From contig NZ_CP031963.1 in the NCBI RefSeq assembly GCF_003443675.1, forward strand, positions 3,681,501 to 3,745,500: a stretch of DNA of 64,000 bases, read 5' to 3'. This stretch comes from Aquimarina sp. BL5 (GTDB lineage Bacteria > Bacteroidota > Bacteroidia > Flavobacteriales > Flavobacteriaceae). Below the pieces are notes generated by a model. That model did not search any database, was not told where the DNA came from, and saw only the letters and a program-made list of their open reading frames with translations. Positions 52,203 through 61,206 of the stretch are shown here, piece after piece; the stretch's first letter is position 1; every line of letters starts with the position of its first letter. The position numbers were made by a program, and so were the translations under genes.

Positions 52203-54002
52203 TTATTCTTTTTTAGAAAGATAGTAATTATACACTTTGGTTGCGCGCGAATCTCCAACTACTTCCGCAAGTTCTTTTTTGGTTGCTTTACTAATTCTTT
52301 TTACAGACCTAAAATGTTTCAATAATTCTACAACTGTTTTTTCCCCTATCCCAGGAATTGTATCCAGTTCTGTATCTAGTGCGGCCTTACTTCTTTTTTG
52401 CCTATGAAATGTAATACCAAAACGATGCGCTTCGTTTCTAAGATGTTGTATTATTTTTAGTGATTCTGATTTTTTATCTAAATATAAAGGTATTGAATCT
52501 CCGGGATAATAGATTTCTTCCAGTCTTTTTGCTATTCCAATAATAGTTATTTTTCCTCTTAAATTAAGGTCGTCTAAAGCTTTTAACCCAGAAGAAAGTT
52601 GACCTTTTCCTCCATCTACAATTACCAATTGTGGTAGTGGTTGTTCTTCATCTAATAATCGTTTGTATCTGCGATATACAACTTCTTCCATAGATGCAAA
52701 ATCGTTTGCCCCTTGTACAGTTTTAATGTTGAATTTTCTATATTCTTTTTTACTTGGTTTACCATTTTTAAAGACTACACAAGCAGCCACTGGATTCGTT
52801 CCTTGTATGTTAGAGTTATCAAAACACTCTATGTGTATTGGTTCTTCAGGTAATCTCAGGTCTTTTTTCATCTGAGCCATTAACCTCTTTACATGCCTAT
52901 CAGGGTCAACAATTTTAATTTGCTTAAATCGTTCCTGACGGAAGTATTTTGCGTTTCGTAACGATAAGTCTACGATTTTCTTTTTATCTCCTAGTTGTGG
53001 AATTGTAATTTTTAGGTCTTCACCAACATCCACCTTAATTGGAACAAATATTTCTTTGGATCGAGAACCGAATCGTTGTCGTAGTTCTATGATTGCCAGT
53101 TCTAATAATTCCTTATCTGTTTCTTCGAGTTTCTTTTTAATTTCTGTGGTGTGTGATCGTATAATGGCACCGTAAGAAAGCTGAAGAAAATTTACATAAC
53201 CGTAAGATTCATCTGAAATTATTGAGAAAACATCTACATTACTGATTTTAGGATTAACAACAGTAGATTTAGCCTGATATTTCTCGAGAACTTCGATTTT
53301 TTCTTTTATTCGTTGTGCATCTTCAAACTCCATTTTTTCGGCATGATCTGCCATTTGTTTTCGGAATCTATTAAGAGAATCTCTAAAATTACCTTTTACT
53401 ATTTGGCGAATTGCTTCTATGTTTTGACGATATTCTTCTTCTTCTTGATATCCTTCACATCCACCTTTGCAATTACCCAAATGATACTCTAGACACACCT
53501 TATATTTTCCACTTTCGATTTTTTGTTGTGATAAATCATAATTGCAGGTTCTTAATTGGTATAGGCCTTTGATAAGATCTAAAAGGGTATTTACTGTTTT
53601 AAAATTTGTATAAGGCCCAAAGTATTCTGAACCATCCTTTATAAGATTTCTAGTAGGAAAAACTCTCGGGAAACGTTCTTTTTTTATGCAAATCCAGGGA
53701 TATGTTTTATCATCCTTAAGCATTACGTTAAAACGAGGTTGATGCTTCTTTATAAGATTATTTTCTAAGAGTAATGCATCTGTTTCAGTTTCTACGACAA
53801 TATGCTTTATCGTACTGATTTTTTTAACCAATACTTTCGTCTTATAATTATCGTGACTTTTGGTAAAATAAGAAGTAACTCTTTTTTTAAGGTTTTTGGC
53901 TTTACCTACATACAGGAGCTTGTCGTCTTTATCATAATATTGATAGACTCCTGGACCTGTTGGTAATATTTTAAGCTGTATATCTAATGAAGGTTTCTGC
54001 AT
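52203..54002 (-). CDS. uvrC: Excinuclease ABC subunit C
   Basis: UvrC makes the two incisions in nucleotide excision repair. The 599-residue protein has the GIY-YIG nuclease domain at the start (GPGVYQYYDKDDKLLYVGKA), cysteine-rich YKVCLEYHLGNCKGGCEGY, the UVR motif MEFEDAQRIKEKIEVLEKYQ, an RNase-H-like nuclease with CFDNSNIQGTNPVAACVVF, and a helix-hairpin-helix tail, LDTIPGIGEKTVVELLKHF. Length is normal. It lies 7 bases upstream of the patatin-barrel gene. Confidence 0.98.
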   Translation of the reverse strand: MQKPSLDIQLKILPTGPGVYQYYDKDDKLLYVGKAKNLKKRVTSYFTKSHDNYKTKVLVKKISTIKHIVVETETDALLLENNLIKKHQPRFNVMLKDDKTYPWICIKKERFPRVFPTRNLIKDGSEYFGPYTNFKTVNTLLDLIKGLYQLRTCNYDLSQQKIESGKYKVCLEYHLGNCKGGCEGYQEEEEYRQNIEAIRQIVKGNFRDSLNRFRKQMADHAEKMEFEDAQRIKEKIEVLEKYQAKSTVVNPKISNVDVFSIISDESYGYVNFLQLSYGAIIRSHTTEIKKKLEETDKELLELAIIELRQRFGSRSKEIFVPIKVDVGEDLKITIPQLGDKKKIVDLSLRNAKYFRQERFKQIKIVDPDRHVKRLMAQMKKDLRLPEEPIHIECFDNSNIQGTNPVAACVVFKNGKPSKKEYRKFNIKTVQGANDFASMEEVVYRRYKRLLDEEQPLPQLVIVDGGKGQLSSGLKALDDLNLRGKITIIGIAKRLEEIYYPGDSIPLYLDKKSESLKIIQHLRNEAHRFGITFHRQKRSKAALDTELDTIPGIGEKTVVELLKHFRSVKRISKATKKELAEVVGDSRATKVYNYYLSKKE

Positions 54003-54112
54003 AATCTAAGTGTAAATTTAGTGCTTTACGGGAATTATTAAATACACTTGACTTGAATATTATGTTAAAAACAGAAAATGAATTTAACTATTAAAAAGTA
54101 TTATAGTACAGA

Positions 54113-54592
54113 ATGCATCTGGTTTTTTATTACTTTAGTAGTTATATTTTTAAAGATATTTTTTTGAAAGATCAAAAAAAAATAATTGGTAGGACTGACA
54201 AGGTGGATTTCTCACTTTTGGATTTACATGGTATTGATGCAAAAGTCGATACGGGAGCGTATACTTCTTCAATACATTGTAAAGAAATAAAGGAGGTAGG
54301 TCAGGTTTTGGAATGCCGATTTCTTGACCCTACCCATCCCGAATATAATGGTAAAAAATTTACGTTTAAAAACTATGATATTACTGCGGTTAAAAGTAGT
54401 AATGGAAAAGTAGAGGTTAGGTACGCTATTAGAACAAAAATCACACTTTTTAATAAAACTCATTCTATAACATTAACATTGTCTTCTCGTGATGATATGC
54501 GTTTTCCTGTATTGATTGGTCGTAAATTTCTAAGCGGAAAATTTTTGGTAGACCCTCAGTTAGAAGATCAGTCTTATAATTTAAAATCCTAA
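54113..54592 (+). CDS. RimK-associated retropepsin-like zinc protease
   Basis: This protein belongs to the 'ATP-dependent zinc protease' family that is regularly encoded next to RimK-like ligases. The core is [20 protein letters not shown], then [16 protein letters not shown] with the Asp-Thr-Gly of retropepsins, and [20 protein letters not shown]. The first ATG (54113) gives 159 residues, but the first 17 ([17 protein letters not shown]) are unlike the family; a TTG at 54164 would give a normal 142. Its stop overlaps the rimK start by one base. Confidence 0.88.
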   Translation: MHLVFYYFSSYIFKDIFLKDQKKIIGRTDKVDFSLLDLHGIDAKVDTGAYTSSIHCKEIKEVGQVLECRFLDPTHPEYNGKKFTFKNYDITAVKSSNGKVEVRYAIRTKITLFNKTHSITLTLSSRDDMRFPVLIGRKFLSGKFLVDPQLEDQSYNLKS

Positions 54593-55464
54593 TGAACATA
54601 AAAATACTATCTCGCAGTGCGAGTTTATATTCTACAAACGCATTAGTACAAGCTGCAGTAAAACGTAATCATAATGTGCAAGTGATAGACCCATTAAACT
54701 GCGATATTATTATTGAAAAGAAAAAACCAGAAATCTATTACAAAGGGAAAAAATTGGATCATGTAGATGCAGTAATTCCTAGGATAGGATCTTCGATTAC
54801 ATTTTATGGTACAGCCGTCGTAAGACAGTTTGAGATGATGAACGTTTTTACTACAGTTCAATCACAAGCATTGGTAAATTCTAGGGATAAGTTAAGAAGT
54901 CTTCAGATTCTTTCTAAGGCAGGATTAGGATTGCCAAAAACTGTATTCACGAATTATTCTAAGGATGTTTCTGAAGTGATTTCTCACGTGGGAGGCGCTC
55001 CACTTATCATAAAATTACTAGAAGGAACGCAAGGATTAGGTGTGGTTTTAGCAGAAACAAAGACTGCTGCAGAATCTGTTTTAGAGGCTTTTAATGGATT
55101 ACAAGCCAGAGTAATTGTTCAGGAATACATAAAAGAGGCAAAAGGGGCAGATATTAGGGTGTTGGTCGTGGATGGTCAGGTTGTTGGAGCAATGAAAAGA
55201 CAAGGAAAAGAAGGTGAGTTCCGGTCGAATTTACATAGAGGCGGTAGTGCGCAAATTATTGAATTATCTGATGAGGAAGAGAATGCTGCGATAAAGGCTG
55301 CAAAGTCTCTAAAGTTAGGAGTTGCTGGAGTAGATATGCTACAAAGTGAAAGAGGACCCCTTATTTTAGAAGTGAATTCATCTCCCGGTTTGGAAGGAAT
55401 TCAAACAGCAACCGGAAAAGATATAGCAAAGACTATTATTCGATATATCGAAAGAAGTGTATAA
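54592..55464 (+). CDS. rimK: RimK-like ATP-grasp glutamate ligase
   Basis: RimK adds glutamate residues to the C-terminus of ribosomal protein S6 in E. coli. The 290-residue protein starts [20 protein letters not shown]. It has the ATP-grasp elements [59 protein letters not shown], and [20 protein letters not shown] with the magnesium Glu/Asn. It lies between the retropepsin-like protein and the deacylase, a conserved trio that suggests a common protein or peptide modification cycle. Confidence 0.95.
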   Translation: MNIKILSRSASLYSTNALVQAAVKRNHNVQVIDPLNCDIIIEKKKPEIYYKGKKLDHVDAVIPRIGSSITFYGTAVVRQFEMMNVFTTVQSQALVNSRDKLRSLQILSKAGLGLPKTVFTNYSKDVSEVISHVGGAPLIIKLLEGTQGLGVVLAETKTAAESVLEAFNGLQARVIVQEYIKEAKGADIRVLVVDGQVVGAMKRQGKEGEFRSNLHRGGSAQIIELSDEEENAAIKAAKSLKLGVAGVDMLQSERGPLILEVNSSPGLEGIQTATGKDIAKTIIRYIERSV

Positions 55465-55470
55465 AATTAT

Positions 55471-56460
55471 ATGATAAGAGAAAAAGAGAAAGATTTACTA
55501 AGAATTCTTGGAGAAGAGATTCCACTTGGGACTAGTAAAACAATCAATTTTAATATTGCGAATCTATATACTTCTACAAAAGTAGAAATTCCTATTATTA
55601 TTGAGCGATCAAAAAAATCAGGGCCAACAGTATTGATTACTGCGGGAATTCACGGAGATGAAATTAATGGAGTAGAAGTGGTTCGTCAGATCATAGCTAA
55701 AAAAATTAACAGACCTGCAAAAGGAACTATTATTTGTATTCCTGTTCTTAATGTATTTGGTTTTTTAAGTATGAATAGGTCTTTTCCAGATGGTAGAGAT
55801 TTAAATAGGGTATTTCCAGGAACGAAAAGTGGTTCGTTAGCTAGTCGTTTTGCATATCAGTTCGTTAACGAAATTCTACCAGTAGCAGATTTTTGTTTGG
55901 ATTTTCATACAGGAGGAGCTAGTAGATTTAATGCGCCGCATATTCGCGTGGATGGCAAGAATGAAAAGTTATTGGAATTTGCAAAGATATTTAACGCTCC
56001 ATTCACAATGTTTTCTAAGAATTTGGATGGTTCTTATCGCGCTACTTGTGCTAAGAAAGGAATCAATATTTTATTATTTGAAGGAGGGAAATCACAAAAC
56101 AGTAATAGAGATATAGCCAGAGAAGGTGTTCATGGTACAATGAGGGTACTAAACCATTTAGATATGTTGAACCCTTCCTTTGCAATCCCAGAAATCAAAG
56201 CAGAAACAATATTTATAAAAAAAAGTTCTTGGTTGCGTGCTAAGTATAGTGGATTACTGCATGTAAAAATCCCGTACGGGAAGCTTGTCGAGAAAGGTGA
56301 ACATTTAGCTACAATTACTGATCCCTATGGAAAAATGAGACACGTGGTAAAAGCTAATAATGATGGGTATATCATAAATGTCAATGAAGCACCAATAGTT
56401 TATAAAGGGGATGCAATTTTTCATATTACAACAGTTTTAGGAGATGAAAAATTTGAATAA
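55471..56460 (+). CDS. Succinylglutamate desuccinylase/aspartoacylase-family deacylase
   Basis: The 329-residue zinc hydrolase has the metal motif TVLITAGIHGDEINGVEVVR, with His and Glu, the arginine motif FPDGRDLNRVFPG, and DFCLDFHTGGASRFNAPHIR with the second metal histidine. The C-terminal half is biotinyl-like (SGLLHVKIPYGKLVEKGEHL). The family cleaves N-acyl amino acids or peptides. Its position right after rimK suggests that it may remove or process glutamate chains; this is an inference. It overlaps the FTHF ligase gene by 17 bases. Confidence 0.92.
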   Translation: MIREKEKDLLRILGEEIPLGTSKTINFNIANLYTSTKVEIPIIIERSKKSGPTVLITAGIHGDEINGVEVVRQIIAKKINRPAKGTIICIPVLNVFGFLSMNRSFPDGRDLNRVFPGTKSGSLASRFAYQFVNEILPVADFCLDFHTGGASRFNAPHIRVDGKNEKLLEFAKIFNAPFTMFSKNLDGSYRATCAKKGINILLFEGGKSQNSNRDIAREGVHGTMRVLNHLDMLNPSFAIPEIKAETIFIKKSSWLRAKYSGLLHVKIPYGKLVEKGEHLATITDPYGKMRHVVKANNDGYIINVNEAPIVYKGDAIFHITTVLGDEKFE

Positions 56461-57019
56461 AAAAGACCTAAGAAAAAAATATAAAGAACTGAGATCCAAA
56501 CTTAGTGAAGATGAGATTGATGATTTAAGCATGGATATTGCAAATAATTTACTGAAGATGTCAATCTGGGAGCAATCTTTTTATCACGTTTTTTTATCGA
56601 TCCAAAACAAAAGAGAAATTAATACAGAATTTATACTCCATATTCTTCAAGGGAAAGATAAAAATATAGTGGTATCTAAAAGTAATTTCGAAAACAACAC
56701 CTTAGAACATATATTGCTAACCGATGGGACTATTCTTAAGGTGAATTCTTGGGGTATTCCTGAACCCACTGATGGCATTCCAATTCCTGAAGATAAAACC
56801 CAAGTAGTCTTTATTCCACTGTTGGCTTTTGATGAAAAAGGAAATCGTATAGGTTATGGTAAAGGTTTTTATGATAAGTTCTTAGCTAAGTGTAATCCGG
56901 ACACTCTTAAAATTGGGCTTTCCTTTTTTTCTCCGGAAAAAGAAATTAAAGAAGTTTTACCAACCGATATTCGTCTTGATTATTGTGTAACACCGTTAAA
57001 TGTTTATACTTTTAACTAG
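56444..57019 (+). CDS. 5-formyltetrahydrofolate cyclo-ligase
   Basis: The enzyme converts 5-formyl-THF to 5,10-methenyl-THF with ATP. The 191-residue protein has KKDLRKKYKELRSKLSEDEI at the N-terminus, HVFLSIQNKREINTEFI, and the ATP/folate-binding VVFIPLLAFDEKGNRIGYGK followed by GFYDKFLAK. Length is typical. It is translationally coupled to the deacylase gene through a 17-base overlap. Confidence 0.94.
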   Translation: MKNLNKKDLRKKYKELRSKLSEDEIDDLSMDIANNLLKMSIWEQSFYHVFLSIQNKREINTEFILHILQGKDKNIVVSKSNFENNTLEHILLTDGTILKVNSWGIPEPTDGIPIPEDKTQVVFIPLLAFDEKGNRIGYGKGFYDKFLAKCNPDTLKIGLSFFSPEKEIKEVLPTDIRLDYCVTPLNVYTFN

Positions 57020-57083
57020 CTGTAAACAATTTTTATTAATAAGGATAGTTATACCGTCTTAATATTTTAATTTTTACCCCACC

Positions 57084-57485
57084 ATGCCCCATAATACAAA
57101 GAGTGTTTGCATCATTGATGATGACAACATGTACATTCATTTAGTTAGTAAAATTATAGAACTAAAAAAATTATCCGAGAAAGTAATTGTATTTAATAAC
57201 GGTAAAGAAGCGTTAGACTTTTTTATTAAATCAATACAAGATACAGAGGAGAGTAGTGTTCCTCAGGTTATATTTCTTGATCTGAATATGCCCATTATGG
57301 ATGGTTGGGAATTTCTAGAAGAATTCACAAAAATCAAGGATAAAATTAGCAAAAAAATAGATCTATATGTGGTAAGTTCCTCTATCGATACTAGAGATAT
57401 TGATAGAGCAAAATCTATCAGAGTAGTATCCGATTACCTTACCAAACCGATTCGTCTTGATGATTTTGAAAAAATTCTAGTCTAG
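57084..57485 (+). CDS. Single-domain (CheY-like) response regulator
   Basis: The 133-residue protein is a lone receiver domain. It has SVCIIDDDNMYIHLVSKIIE with the acidic pocket, the phospho-acceptor Asp in PQVIFLDLNMPIMDGWEFLE, a conserved VVSSSID switch serine, and Lys in DYLTKPIRLDDF. There is no output domain, so it probably works by protein contact or in a phosphorelay. No kinase gene is adjacent. Its 3' end overlaps the convergent lspA end by 9 bases. Confidence 0.95.
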   Translation: MPHNTKSVCIIDDDNMYIHLVSKIIELKKLSEKVIVFNNGKEALDFFIKSIQDTEESSVPQVIFLDLNMPIMDGWEFLEEFTKIKDKISKKIDLYVVSSSIDTRDIDRAKSIRVVSDYLTKPIRLDDFEKILV

Positions 57486-58103
57486 AACTTCTGCTATTTC
57501 TTCTTTCTTAGGGAAAGCTCTTTTATTAAAAACTAATAATAAGAATACACCAATACTAATAGCAGAATCGGCAATATTAAATACAGGATCAAAGAAAGAG
57601 AAATGTTTTCCTCCCAAGAAAGGAATCCAATCGGGTAAAATATCATCATAAAAAGTAAATTGGATCATATCTACTACTTTCCCATAAAATACACTTTCAT
57701 ATCCACCGCTTTCAGGTAAAAATTCTGCGATTTGAACGTCAGTACTTGCACTAAAAAAGATACCATAAAAAATGGAATCTAAGATATTTCCAAAAGCTCC
57801 TGCAAAAATTAAAGAAATACAAAACGTAAGAATTCTAGAACTGTTCTTTTTTACAGAATCATATAGCCAATATCCAATACCAGTAATTGCGACCAATCTG
57901 AATAATGTAAGTACGAGTTTCCCATAATTTCCTGGAAGTTCAAACCCCCAAGCCATTCCTTTATTTTCTACAAATACAATTCGGAACCAACTAAAAACAG
58001 GTACTTCTTCGTGAAGAGTGAAGCTAGTTTTGATATAAATTTTGGAAATCTGATCTATTAGCAGAACTAAGATTATAACTAAAATAGACTTCTTCAAGGA
58101 CAT
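57477..58103 (-). CDS. lspA: Lipoprotein signal peptidase (signal peptidase II)
   Basis: LspA cleaves the signal peptide of diacylglyceryl-prolipoproteins in the inner membrane. The 208-residue protein has four membrane helices. Its catalytic motifs are VENKGMAWGFELPG, FAGAFGNILDSIFYG (first Asp) and FFDPVFNIADSAISIGVFL (second Asp). A Bacteroidetes-type insertion (SASTDVQIAEFLPESGGYES) makes it longer than E. coli LspA (164). The many lipoproteins in this window are its substrates. Confidence 0.96.
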   Translation of the reverse strand: MSLKKSILVIILVLLIDQISKIYIKTSFTLHEEVPVFSWFRIVFVENKGMAWGFELPGNYGKLVLTLFRLVAITGIGYWLYDSVKKNSSRILTFCISLIFAGAFGNILDSIFYGIFFSASTDVQIAEFLPESGGYESVFYGKVVDMIQFTFYDDILPDWIPFLGGKHFSFFDPVFNIADSAISIGVFLLLVFNKRAFPKKEEIAEVLD

Positions 58104-58132
58104 AAATTTCTCTTATTTCATACAGTGACGGA

Positions 58133-58140
58133 CAAAAATA
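58133..58140 (-). promoter_or_regulatory. TAnnTTTG -7 box of lspA
   Basis: TATTTTTG on the minus strand at 58133-58140 lies 30 bases before the lspA ATG and directly after the previous gene's stop, so lspA has its own promoter. Confidence 0.5.
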
Positions 58141-58145
58141 GTGTT

Positions 58146-58766
58146 TTATTTTGTTTTGTAAACACTAATATTTCCTGTTATGGATTTTAATTCGATTTGA
58201 TGTTGCCCGAAAATTTTCTCTATAGAAAGGATTCCAGATTTTGTCTTAGTATTAATCGTTGCATTTTTAGTATACACTGTAATATCTCCTTCTAACGTAT
58301 TAATCATTGCATTGCCGATAAAATTACGGAGTAGACAATCACCAGAGTTAAGCTCTACGAACAATGATTTTATTTTGGCATTTAATTTTAGAGAAGCAAT
58401 TCTGGATTTTATTGTTACGTTGAGATGTTGCGGTATTTGTATTTTTACTTTCACTACAATTACTTTATGTGCGCTTAGTTTGTCATTATGTTTTTCTGAA
58501 AAAGGCTGGATATCATCAAGAATTGTAAGGGAGTCTTCTTTTCGTGTCGCATTTATCAAGATATTATTTTGGTATTCTCCTTCAGAAATGCCGTTGACTA
58601 TAATTTTGTTTTCTGAAGTGTTAGTTATTTCTATCTGAAATGTATCGTCAAGAAATATAAAAACTTCTGAAAGATCAGTAGCGTCAATACTTTTGTTAAA
58701 AATAGATTGTGATTGTACCGATATAGATAGCTGAAGAAATATTGAAAAGAAAAAAAGCTGCCTCAT
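58146..58766 (-). CDS. Secreted beta-helix-like protein, DUF4097-related (third copy)
   Basis: The 206-residue protein has a signal peptide ending near SISVQSQ. The chain is beta-rich with repeated turns such as LNSGDCLLRNFIGNAMINTL and EGDITVYTKNATINTKTKSG, ending ELKSITGNISVYK. The SGD/GNI turn pattern is that of DUF4097-like beta-helix proteins. It is shorter and more divergent than the two upstream copies, and it is the last gene of the sigma-factor operon. Its function is unknown; envelope location is likely. Confidence 0.82.
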   Translation of the reverse strand: MRQLFFFSIFLQLSISVQSQSIFNKSIDATDLSEVFIFLDDTFQIEITNTSENKIIVNGISEGEYQNNILINATRKEDSLTILDDIQPFSEKHNDKLSAHKVIVVKVKIQIPQHLNVTIKSRIASLKLNAKIKSLFVELNSGDCLLRNFIGNAMINTLEGDITVYTKNATINTKTKSGILSIEKIFGQHQIELKSITGNISVYKTK

Positions 58767-58862
58767 ATTTTCTAAGGTAGCCTTTTTCCTGATTTTAATT
58801 CATATTTTAAACTTGATTTTTTAGAGCCAAAGTTTGAAATATATAATAAATAGCGTGTTCAA

Positions 58863-59576
58863 TTATTGTTTTCTTATAAAAATATCACCGCTCACTGTTT
58901 GAAGTGCTAATTCACTTTTAGTATCTCCAAAAGTACCCGTCACTTTGCTTCCTACTATTCTATTTTTTCCTTGATCAAACTCTAATTCTTTGTCAGAATA
59001 GATCATTCCTGTAACAGTTTCTGCTTTTAGTTTAGATTTTGCAATATGAATATCAATAGTGCCGCTAATTGTTTTTAGGTTTAAATCTCCCTGATATTTT
59101 TTAATATCAATATCACCACTAATAATATCTATCTCTAGTTCTCCTTGATAGTTTTCTGAAGCTACGTTACCAGAAATACTTTTTACCAGTAGTTTGGCAT
59201 TTTTAGGAAGATATAACGTATAGTTGGCGTTTATATCCATATTATTACAAGGTCCCCAATTGTTTTTGCGGTTAGATCCTTTCTCTTTTTTCCGTTTTTC
59301 AAATAAATCACCATAACTAGATTCTATATCTAACATAGAAGAGGAGTTATCTATTTTTAGATCAAAATAATTGTCAAATTCTCCATCGTTAATACTTACT
59401 TCGGCCTTAAGATAAACAGTACTTTTATCCCAAGTTTTGATAGCGATGTCTTGGGCAAATTTGAACTCCACTTTAATTCGATCGGCAGAAGTAGTGATTT
59501 CTTTTTCTATTACTTTTTGTGCGTTTAGCTGAAATGCTATGCAGCATAATGTGATTAGGTTTACTAAAATTTTCAT
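58863..59576 (-). CDS. DUF4097-family secreted beta-helix protein (second copy)
   Basis: The 237-residue protein has a signal peptide (MKILVNLITLCCIAFQLNAQ). A right-handed beta-helix-like part follows with repeats VKSISGNVASENYQGELEID, IISGDIDIKKYQGDLNLKTI and SGTIDIHIAKSKLKAETVTG, ending LQTVSGDIFIRKQ. The final turn matches the ending of the upstream copy (KSATGNIYLRKQ), showing paralogy. It lies in the ECF sigma/anti-sigma operon. Proteins of this family look like envelope or surface factors; no enzyme activity is known to me. Confidence 0.88.
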   Translation of the reverse strand: MKILVNLITLCCIAFQLNAQKVIEKEITTSADRIKVEFKFAQDIAIKTWDKSTVYLKAEVSINDGEFDNYFDLKIDNSSSMLDIESSYGDLFEKRKKEKGSNRKNNWGPCNNMDINANYTLYLPKNAKLLVKSISGNVASENYQGELEIDIISGDIDIKKYQGDLNLKTISGTIDIHIAKSKLKAETVTGMIYSDKELEFDQGKNRIVGSKVTGTFGDTKSELALQTVSGDIFIRKQ

Positions 59577-59588
59577 GAGTTGATTGTT

Positions 59589-59612
59589 TTTGATCCACCT
59601 TAGGCGGACAGG
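59589..59612 (-). repeat. Small hairpin with CGCCTAAG loop
   Basis: On the minus strand UCCGCC pairs with GGUGGA around a UAA loop, in the 52-base spacer between two DUF4097 genes. A related CCCGCCTAAG...GGG hairpin forms the last stem of the lepA leader element. It might be a dispersed palindromic unit or an mRNA stability hairpin. Confidence 0.35.
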
Positions 59613-59628
59613 TTGATGAATGACCTCT

Positions 59629-60387
59629 TTATTGTTTTCTTAGATAAATATTACCGGTTGCGGATTTTAGATTAATCTCTACCCCACCGTTGTTCAATTC
59701 AGTTTTTATTGTTTTTTTACCACTTACCACTTTCAGATTGTTTTCTGGTACAGGGAATTTAATATCAAAGTCAGTAAAAATCTCACCCATTGTTGCTTTC
59801 ATTTCTAAATTAGCAGGAGTATTGGCAGGAATGCTAATATCAATAGCTCCTGTGGCTGAGACCAAAGAAATAGGTGAGCTCTGACTTACTTTATTAAATA
59901 TAATATTAATTTCTCCTGTGGCTGTTTTAGCGACAATAGGACCTGTAACATCCCTAAGCGTTATATTCCCTACATTGGTCGTAGCTTCGATTTCTGAAGA
60001 AAATCCTTCTGCAACTAATTTTCCAAGGTTACTTTTTTCGACTTTAATATTAATGTTTTTCGGAAGGAAAACTTCTAAGGTTTTGGTATAGGTGCTTTTT
60101 AAATTTCTAATGATTAGTGTTCCTCCTTCTTTTTGCACATAGACTCCAAAACCGGTATTATCACTTCCACCTGCGTATACGGCTTTTAATCCTTTAGCTT
60201 TTTCGGGCATCTTTCTACCCTTTCCGGGAATCAACAATTCGTTTTTATCGTGTGCTTTCAGTTTTACTCCAGATTCCGAACCAATTACTACGTTTTTGAC
60301 GCCTTGTAAGGATTGGGTGTAATTTTCTTGTCCTTGTATATGCCCAATAGTTATAAAAAGTACTATTGCGATTACTATATTTTTCAT
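59629..60387 (-). CDS. DUF4097-family secreted beta-helix protein (first copy)
   Basis: The 252-residue protein has a signal peptide ending near GHIQGQ. It shows repeated turns: GNITLRDVTGPIVAKTATGE, INIIFNKVSQSSPISLVSAT, and EINLKSATGNIYLRKQ at the end. It is the first of three DUF4097-like proteins following the anti-sigma gene. Gaps of 23 and 52 bases place it in the same operon. The trio is probably the main output of the sigma factor in this locus; its role at the cell surface is unknown. Confidence 0.88.
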   Translation of the reverse strand: MKNIVIAIVLFITIGHIQGQENYTQSLQGVKNVVIGSESGVKLKAHDKNELLIPGKGRKMPEKAKGLKAVYAGGSDNTGFGVYVQKEGGTLIIRNLKSTYTKTLEVFLPKNINIKVEKSNLGKLVAEGFSSEIEATTNVGNITLRDVTGPIVAKTATGEINIIFNKVSQSSPISLVSATGAIDISIPANTPANLEMKATMGEIFTDFDIKFPVPENNLKVVSGKKTIKTELNNGGVEINLKSATGNIYLRKQ

Positions 60388-60410
60388 CTGTTCTTGTTTT
60401 GATTGAAATT

Positions 60411-61202
60411 TTAAATTAAACTTGGAAGACCAATAGTCACTTGATCTTTTACATAACTAGGTGTTTCTTCATTACGAAGTAACTTTTCCATAGAAGGAAC
60501 TGCGCGTTTTTCCTGTATAGAAACTAATATTTGAATTAATTCAATTTGCATGCCTGGATCTTGTTCCGTTTCCAGAGCATCTATTAGTGCTTTACGAACC
60601 ATTTCTGAGTCCGAGAACTTAGTGAGTGCTTCTGCTGCAGCAAGTCGCACATTGATATGGTCGTCATAAAACATTTTATTAATTAAGGCTTTTAGTATCT
60701 CATTTCCGGGTTTTTCAAATTCTTCTGCATAGTTCACGGCTTTTAGACGTTTACTAGCAGATTTATTTTCAATAAGAGAAATGGTTACTTCTTGTTTTAA
60801 TTGCACTTTTTCTTCTTCTAATACTGCCATTTCCTCAGAAAAGGACTCATTGTTTTCTTGTTTTCCGTAGAAATATGCTGAAACAATTAATGCAACAGTA
60901 GCTGCTATTTGTAATACTGTTTTCCAAGAATGTTTAAGATTTTTATGAAGTGAAACTATTTTGGGATTGTTTAATGTCTCTTTTTCCTTTTGAAGCATTT
61001 CTTCAAAATTTAGTTGAATACTTCCATCTGGTAATTCCACCGGATCATTATTAATTCCATCAAAAACTAGTTGGAGTTCTTGTAATGACTCCTGACAGCT
61101 ACTACAAGTTGCAAGATGAGCTGCAATAATACGATGCTCTTCCTGATCTAAATTGTTATCTAGATAATCGATAAGTCGTTCTTCTATTTGACTACATTTC
61201 AT
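60411..61202 (-). CDS. Anti-sigma factor with zf-HC2 domain and HEAT repeats
   Basis: The 263-residue protein has a zinc-finger anti-sigma domain (MKCSQIEERLIDYLDNNLDQ, then HRIIAAHLATCSSCQESLQE with the HxxxCxxC zinc site). A single membrane helix follows (VLQIAATVALIVSAYFYG, about 95-112). A periplasmic part holds HEAT-like repeats (INVRLAAAEALTKFSDSEMV and RAVPSMEKLLRN). It should bind the ECF sigma factor encoded 4 bases upstream until an envelope signal releases it. HEAT repeats in this position could sense a protein. Confidence 0.9.
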   Translation of the reverse strand: MKCSQIEERLIDYLDNNLDQEEHRIIAAHLATCSSCQESLQELQLVFDGINNDPVELPDGSIQLNFEEMLQKEKETLNNPKIVSLHKNLKHSWKTVLQIAATVALIVSAYFYGKQENNESFSEEMAVLEEEKVQLKQEVTISLIENKSASKRLKAVNYAEEFEKPGNEILKALINKMFYDDHINVRLAAAEALTKFSDSEMVRKALIDALETEQDPGMQIELIQILVSIQEKRAVPSMEKLLRNEETPSYVKDQVTIGLPSLI

Positions 61203-61206
61203 AGCG

